Shown in pieces: positions 15,287-19,167 of a stretch of DNA of 19,167 bases (positions are counted from its first letter, which is position 1; each line of letters opens with the position of its first letter). Source of the stretch: an uncultured Oscillospiraceae bacterium (lineage in GTDB: Bacteria > Bacillota > Clostridia > Oscillospirales > Oscillospiraceae); the NCBI GenBank assembly GCA_910588135.1, contig CAJUOT010000053.1:1-19167 (forward strand), read 5' to 3'. The notes beneath the pieces were generated by a model. That model saw only the letters and a list, made by a program, of their open reading frames with translations, was not told the origin of the DNA and searched no databases. The position numbers and the translations under genes are program-made.

Positions 15287-15523
15287 ATGTTTGTATATGA
15301 GAAGAAGCTGCAATATCCTGTGCGCATTAAAAACACAAACCCGAAACTGGCCGCTGTTATTATCTCTCAGTATGGGGGACCGGATGGTGAGCTTGGCGCC
15401 TCCCTGCGCTATCTGTCCCAGCGGTACGCCATGCCCTACCCTGAGCTGAAAGGCCTGCTCACCGATATCGGTACGGAGGGGCCATTCCTGCACAGTGGTT
15501 CCAGCGCGAAAATCCATTTTTGA
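15287..15523 (+). pseudogene. cotJC: CotJC (manganese-catalase-like coat protein), 5' part only
   Basis: The 78-residue ORF starts with a classic CotJC N-terminus, MFVYEKKLQYPVRIKN, then QYGGPDGELGASLRYLSQRY and LLTDIGTE (to residue 64). From there the family continues E-(L/F)-AHLEM over about 130 more residues, but this frame reads GPFLHSGSSAKIHF and stops. The retained part has only the first dimanganese ligand (E35). The second Glu (here Gly65), its partner His and the distal Glu and His are gone, so the truncated product cannot form the metal site. GAGGGGG before ATG 15287 is the ribosome binding site. The break coincides with the 3' end of the convergent serine recombinase, pointing to a site-specific insertion. 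Confidence 0.9.
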
Positions 15524-17049
15524 GGCAGGCGGTTCAAACAGACCTCTACCTTGTTTTCTTTGTAAACCACCATATGGTCCAGCAGATTTTTGTAAAATAC
15601 CTCGCTGTCTGTTTCGCCGCCAACAATGGCGGTTATTTTTTTCTTCACCTCTTTTCTCCGGGTCTCCGCCTCATAGGCGGCTCCCGCTTTGGAACGTACC
15701 GCCTCCAGCCTGACCCGCAGAGCGTCCAACTCTTTGCCATACCGTTCATTTACCAATTTCATTTCATCCTTGGTAATCTGCCGGGAAAAAAAGGCGTCCA
15801 GTACATCGGCCTTCTTTCTGGTGATCTGCTCGATCTGATATTCCAGCGCCTCCGGGCAGCTGGTCTCCTGCCCCTCCCCTGCCTGGATGGCCTCCATGGC
15901 AATGCCGGTGACGTTCTGGACGATTCCATCCACATCCATTTGCAGGGAGCCCAGAGACTGTTTGAGGATATCCATAGCCAGCTCGTCCCGGAGCATCTTC
16001 CCGATGCCGCAGCCCACCTCATTTCCCTGGACGTCCTCGTGCCTGCTCCCCTCAGTGGCTGCGGTGTAGCAGCCCCAGCGCCTGTAGTCAGTTCCGTCCT
16101 TCCGCTTCTTCTTCCGGGAAACGAAGCTGGCCCCGCACTCGCCGCACTTGATCCTGCCGCTGAACACATACCGATTGGAGTGTCCGCCGCCGTAGTTCCC
16201 TTTGCGGTCCCGTTTCTTCAGCTCGGACTGGACGATATCCCACAGCTCTCGGCTGATGATGGGCCCGTGATGGTTTTGGATGACCACCAGCTCCTCCTCC
16301 CCGTGATTGTACTTTTTGGCGTGGCTCAGATAGTCCGGGGTGATGGTCTTTTTCTGCACCAGATCGCCCACGTACTTCTCGTTTTTCAGCACTTTGATGA
16401 TGTAGGTGTTCGACCATTTGGTGTTCCCGCTCAAAGTTTTGTACCCAGCTTCCCTCAGCTCCCGGGCAATGACGGAGGTGCCCTTTTTTTCCACGCCATA
16501 TTTGTAGAAAATCTGCCGGATGATTTCCGCGCCCTCCGGATTGACGGTCATCTTTCCGTCCTTTACATCGTAGCCCAGCAGCGACCTGCCGAACACCACA
16601 CCCTGCTCCATCCGCCGGGTCTGGCCCCATTTCACCCGGCTGGAGGTCTTGCGGCTCTCCTCCTGGGCAATAGAGCCCATGATGGACAGCCGCAGCTCCG
16701 CGTCCGGCTCCAGGGAATTGATGCCATCGTTCAGAAAAACCACCCCCACGCCCAGGGCTTTCAGTTCCCGGGTATAGGCGATGGTGTCCAGAATGTTTCG
16801 GGAAAACCGGCTCACCTCTTTGGTGAGGATGAGCCGGAACTTTCCCATGTGGGCGTCGGCGATCATGCGGTTGAACGCCGCCCGCTTTTTTGTGGAGGTG
16901 CCGGTGATGCCCTCGTCGGCGTAGATCTGGTACAGCTCCCAACCCTGCCGACGGTCAATATACTCCTTAAAATAGCGTTGCTGACTCTCGAAGGAATTGA
17001 TTTGATCCTCCCGGTCGGTGGAAACCCGGCAGTAAGACGCCACCTTCAT
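15436..17049 (-). CDS. Large serine recombinase / site-specific integrase
   Basis: Cuts and rejoins DNA at att sites through a phosphoserine link. The product has 537 residues. The resolvase domain (1-145) has YCRVSTDRE with catalytic Ser10, KEVSRFSRN with the conserved arginines, and GSIAQEESRKTS. The recombinase domain follows (about 155-270, GYDVKDGKMTVNPEGAEIIR). A zinc ribbon has Cys302, Cys305, Cys327 and Cys347. A coiled coil spans about 400-475, and the end reads VCLNRLPQKWIFALEPL. ATG at 17049 is preceded by GAAAGGAGG. The last roughly 14 residues are read from the cotJC side, so the C-terminus is chimeric and the natural end in a free element would differ. It lies at the left end of a putative skin-like element. 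Confidence 0.93.
   Translation of the reverse strand: MKVASYCRVSTDREDQINSFESQQRYFKEYIDRRQGWELYQIYADEGITGTSTKKRAAFNRMIADAHMGKFRLILTKEVSRFSRNILDTIAYTRELKALGVGVVFLNDGINSLEPDAELRLSIMGSIAQEESRKTSSRVKWGQTRRMEQGVVFGRSLLGYDVKDGKMTVNPEGAEIIRQIFYKYGVEKKGTSVIARELREAGYKTLSGNTKWSNTYIIKVLKNEKYVGDLVQKKTITPDYLSHAKKYNHGEEELVVIQNHHGPIISRELWDIVQSELKKRDRKGNYGGGHSNRYVFSGRIKCGECGASFVSRKKKRKDGTDYRRWGCYTAATEGSRHEDVQGNEVGCGIGKMLRDELAMDILKQSLGSLQMDVDGIVQNVTGIAMEAIQAGEGQETSCPEALEYQIEQITRKKADVLDAFFSRQITKDEMKLVNERYGKELDALRVRLEAVRSKAGAAYEAETRRKEVKKKITAIVGGETDSEVFYKNLLDHMVVYKENKVEVCLNRLPQKWIFALEPLCRNGPSVPISVSRPFSSG
15461..15479 (+). other. Candidate attachment-site junction in cotJC
   Basis: CotJC identity stops within this stretch. 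ACCGATATCGGT (15461-15472) is a perfect 12-base palindrome, followed by ACGGAGG. The family expects GAG followed by another Glu codon, so bases up to GAGG could be shared by chromosome and element. This places the crossover at or just left of 15479. No second copy of the junction sequence was found in the window, so the other att site is not here. Confidence 0.5.
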
Positions 17050-17088
17050 TGTGGCTTTTCCTCCTTTCCCTCGGCGCTGTCCTGCTTT

Positions 17089-17277
17089 CTAAATATACGC
17101 ATGAAATTGATTGTTCAGTTTTCTTTCCGCAAGGCGGTACTGCGCTTCGTTCAGCACCCCGGCCTCCTTCAGCGACAGCAGGATGGCCCTCTGGTACCCA
17201 AACAGGAACTGGCTGTCCGTTTCTTTGGTGATCCTGTGGTCATGCTCGACTCCGACCAGACGCGCCCGGTCCGCCAT
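17089..17277 (-). CDS. Small SHOCT-like protein upstream of the recombinase
   Basis: A 62-residue ORF with no firm family. Its C-terminal half, AILLSLKEAGVLNEAQYRLA, resembles the SHOCT motif (leucine-rich helix, 'AG(I/V)L.E.(E/Q)Y', second helix), often found in small proteins encoded next to clostridial recombinases. It ends 39 bases before the recombinase start, so the two are probably one transcript. ATG at 17277 has AAGGGGG 8 bases upstream; a GTG at 17301 would add 8 residues. A regulatory or directionality role is only a guess from position. Confidence 0.6.
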   Translation of the reverse strand: MADRARLVGVEHDHRITKETDSQFLFGYQRAILLSLKEAGVLNEAQYRLAERKLNNQFHAYI

Positions 17278-17367
17278 CCCACGCACCCCCTTCGCTTCCA
17301 CGATATGCGCCGGACAGTCTTATCTTGACAGCTGATTTCTCCCTCCATTCCCCACCGGCAGGCAAAG

Positions 17368-17414
17368 AAACGCCCGAGGTCTGTGATGTAAACCTTCACA
17401 GCCCTCAGGCGTTT
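17368..17414 (-). terminator. Terminator of the Gfo/Idh/MocA gene
   Basis: AAACGCCTGAGG...CTGTGA pairs with TCACAG...CCTCGGGCGTTT: about 17 pairs, two mismatches and a 9-base loop (17387-17395). On the minus strand it runs into TTTCTTTG. It separates the sugar genes from the recombinase pair. Confidence 0.8.
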
Positions 17415-17470
17415 TCTGTCAATCGATTCTCATGGGGTCTGGTCGAAGCATTCAGCCAGAAAGGCAGGAT

Positions 17471-18586
17471 TTATTCCAGCGTCCACTCCGGCAGGTAAAC
17501 CCTCTCTCCGCCCTTGAGGGCGGACTGGTGGGAAAGAATCCCGCTGCACGTGATGTTTGCCCCCCTCACAGCATTGGGATAGGGAACCCGGTTTTCAACC
17601 AGCGCGCTCAGCAGTTCATGGACCAAATGGGGGTGGGAACCGCCGTGTCCGCTGCCCTGAACAAAGGAAAGATGGGTGTTTTCCTCGTTGTCATATACAA
17701 ATTCTCTGGTAAACTGGCGAATCTCCTCCGGAAGCCTGTCCGCAAAGTCGGGGATATCAATATGTTCCGCCACTTCCCCCGTATGAAGCACGTGCTTCCC
17801 CTCTGCGGTCAAGCTCCATTCGAAGCTCTTTTTTGAGCCATACACGTCGAAGCTCTCCCTGTACTGTCTGGACAAGCCATACAATGACCGGGTCACCTCT
17901 GCGGCCAGATCGGAGTCTTTGAATTTGATGTGGGTCGTTTCCACGGAGAACGGGGAACCATACCGGCCATGCATCGACTTGTCAATGGTCCCGGAGCCAA
18001 GGCATTCCACGTATTCCGCCTGACTGTCGCAGATTGTCAGCACCGGGGAAATGGCGTGCGTCGCGTTCAGCAGCGGCGGCAGCCCCTCCCAGTACTCCGG
18101 CCAGCCCGTCATATCCTGTTGGTGGGAGCCGCGCAGGAACTGGATTTTTCCCAGCACACCCTGTTCATAAAGGCTTTTTACATACAGGAATTCGCGGCTG
18201 TACACCACGGTCTCCATCATCATATACAGTTTACCCGTTTGTTTCTGCGCGTCCACAATCCGTTTGCAGTCCTCCGCCGTCAGCGCCATGGGGATTGTAC
18301 AGGCCACGTGTTTCCCCGCAAGCAGTCCGTCCACAGACATATCGGCGTGCGTAAAAGGCGGTGTGTTGATGTGCACCACGTCAATATCCGGATCTTTCAG
18401 CAGTTCCTGATAATCCGTATAGCGTTTGGGAATTTTCCAAGCATCCGCCACCTGGTCAAGTTTTTCTTTCGACCTCTGGCAGACCGCCACCAGATTCGCG
18501 TTGGGGTGTTTCTGATAAATCGGGATAAATTCCGCTCCAAACCCCAGTCCGACAATCGCAACATTAAATACCTTGTTATTCTCCAT
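17471..18586 (-). CDS. Gfo/Idh/MocA family oxidoreductase
   Basis: NAD(P)-dependent dehydrogenase family acting on sugars, inositols or their derivatives. The product has 371 residues. The Rossmann start is VAIVGLGFGAEFIPIYQKHP (about residues 9-28). The cofactor-domain signature VVHINTPPFTHADMSVDGLL and GKHVACTIPMALTAED follow. Where most of the family has the Glu-Lys-Pro triad with a catalytic Lys, this protein has Thr-Ile-Pro. The C-terminal substrate domain includes GSHQQDMTGWPEYW, NATHAISP and GSGHGGSHPHLV. ATG at 18586 follows AAAGG and, further up, AGGAG; a TTG at 18640 and an ATG at 18619 have weaker sites. It lies 117 bases behind the isomerase-like gene. Confidence 0.9.
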   Translation of the reverse strand: MENNKVFNVAIVGLGFGAEFIPIYQKHPNANLVAVCQRSKEKLDQVADAWKIPKRYTDYQELLKDPDIDVVHINTPPFTHADMSVDGLLAGKHVACTIPMALTAEDCKRIVDAQKQTGKLYMMMETVVYSREFLYVKSLYEQGVLGKIQFLRGSHQQDMTGWPEYWEGLPPLLNATHAISPVLTICDSQAEYVECLGSGTIDKSMHGRYGSPFSVETTHIKFKDSDLAAEVTRSLYGLSRQYRESFDVYGSKKSFEWSLTAEGKHVLHTGEVAEHIDIPDFADRLPEEIRQFTREFVYDNEENTHLSFVQGSGHGGSHPHLVHELLSALVENRVPYPNAVRGANITCSGILSHQSALKGGERVYLPEWTLE

Positions 18587-18703
18587 ATTTCCCGCGCCTT
18601 TCTCCTGATTTTTCAACATCCGATTCCAAAGCCCGCACAAATCCGTCAGACAAGCCCCAATGCAGCGCTTGTGAGGTTCAGCCGCACATACTTTTTCGCC
18701 GCC

Positions 18704-19167
18704 TCAGTTCCAGGGATTCTCGGTGGGATAGGGCAGGTTTTTCGGCTGGTTATACGCGATATCGGTCACCCCCAGGAACTTGAACACCTCAAACAGCGCC
18801 TTGCCGTAGTGCCCGAAGGCCACCGCCCCGTGGTGGGGGTAGCGCTTCTGGATGAGCACGTGGCGGTAGAACCGCCCCATCTCGTGAATGGCGAACACGC
18901 CGATGCCGCCGAAAGAGCCGGTGGCAACAGGCAGCACCTCGCCCTGGGCGATGTAGGAGCGCAGGTTGCCCTCGCTGTCGCACTGGAGGCGGTAGAAGGT
19001 GATGTCAGAGGGCGCAATGTCCGCCTCCAGGGTGCCGCGGGTGAAGTCGGGGTCGCTGTCCTGGGGCTCCAGCAGGCGGTGCTGGATGAGCTGGTACTTC
19101 ACCGCCCGGTCTGCGCACAGCTTGCAGGCGGGGGTGTTGCCGCAGTGGAAGCCCATGAAGGTGTCGG
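18704..19167 (-). CDS. L-fucose/L-arabinose isomerase-like protein, C-terminal part
   Basis: Only the last 154 codons are in the window; the 5' end is beyond 19167. The visible part begins DTFMGFHCGNTPACKL. It continues DITFYRLQCDSEGNLRSYIA, GEVLPVATGSFGGIGVFAIH, PHHGAVAFGHYGKALFEV and NQPKNLPYPTENPWN. These match the C-terminal barrel of the L-fucose isomerase-like superfamily, in which ketose/aldose pairs are interconverted with Mn. The substrate cannot be fixed from this part. It is followed by the Gfo/Idh/MocA gene, suggesting a joint sugar or sugar-acid catabolic unit. Confidence 0.85.
   Translation of the reverse strand, partial: DTFMGFHCGNTPACKLCADRAVKYQLIQHRLLEPQDSDPDFTRGTLEADIAPSDITFYRLQCDSEGNLRSYIAQGEVLPVATGSFGGIGVFAIHEMGRFYRHVLIQKRYPHHGAVAFGHYGKALFEVFKFLGVTDIAYNQPKNLPYPTENPWN

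Noticed and set aside
15520..17328. 602-codon plus-strand open frame opposite the recombinase
   Set aside because: Shadow of the recombinase gene; no motifs, and its translation is low-complexity Leu/Pro/His.
17169..17399. Minus-strand ORF beginning VKVYITDLGRFF upstream of the recombinase pair
   Set aside because: It would start with GTG within the terminator hairpin, has no ribosome binding site or recognisable family, and overlaps the better-supported SHOCT-like ORF in another frame.
1..19167. CRISPR arrays, tRNA or rRNA genes, insertion sequences with terminal repeats
   Set aside because: No regularly spaced repeats, no cloverleaf or rRNA motifs, and no transposase seen on reading the gaps; the only mobile-type gene is the serine recombinase.

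Overview
The window looks like chromosome of a GC-rich, spore-forming gut-type Clostridia, most likely Oscillospiraceae (Flavonifractor/Lawsonibacter/Intestinimonas-like). This is inferred from family content and GC only: a cotJ spore-coat cluster, a T-box in front of alaS, and small clostridial families (DUF3842, TIGR04086, TIGR04076, DUF4250). Most genes are on the minus strand, read right to left, with good Shine-Dalgarno sites and very short gaps.

Layout, left to right. 1-1794: lysS (3' end off the window) behind greA, from a consensus promoter. 1910-2834: yajC and a TIGR04086-type membrane protein, separated by a large hairpin that looks like a terminator and buries the second gene's ribosome binding site. 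2854-6998: a minus-strand run transcribed as DUF3842, sugar-phosphate nucleotidyltransferase, LacX-type aldose 1-epimerase, RidA, a TfoX C-terminal-domain gene broken by an in-frame TAG, and tgt. 7116-9068: plus-strand gtrA and a FAD/Rieske oxidoreductase, closed by a convergent terminator. 9069-9820: a putative ABC_trans_CmpB membrane protein. 9881-14677: a T-box (tRNA-Ala) operon reading TIGR04076 protein, alaS, an unknown domain fused to DUF4250, a cupin, and a HIT protein.

14826-17301 is the most interesting part. A cotJA-cotJB fusion is followed by cotJC, which reads normally for 64 codons and then stops matching its family. A convergent large serine recombinase gene starts its 3' end exactly there, with a small partner ORF upstream of it. 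This has the geometry of a sigK 'skin'-type intervening element, here in the manganese-catalase-like coat gene cotJC. The missing 3' part of cotJC is not in the window, so the element's right end is outside it or the gene is permanently broken.

17368-19167: a Gfo/Idh/MocA oxidoreductase with its own terminator, and the 3' end of an L-fucose/L-arabinose-isomerase-like gene. They form a sugar catabolic pair that is either element cargo or flanking chromosome.

All calls are by reading motifs and family resemblance from memory; no search was run.
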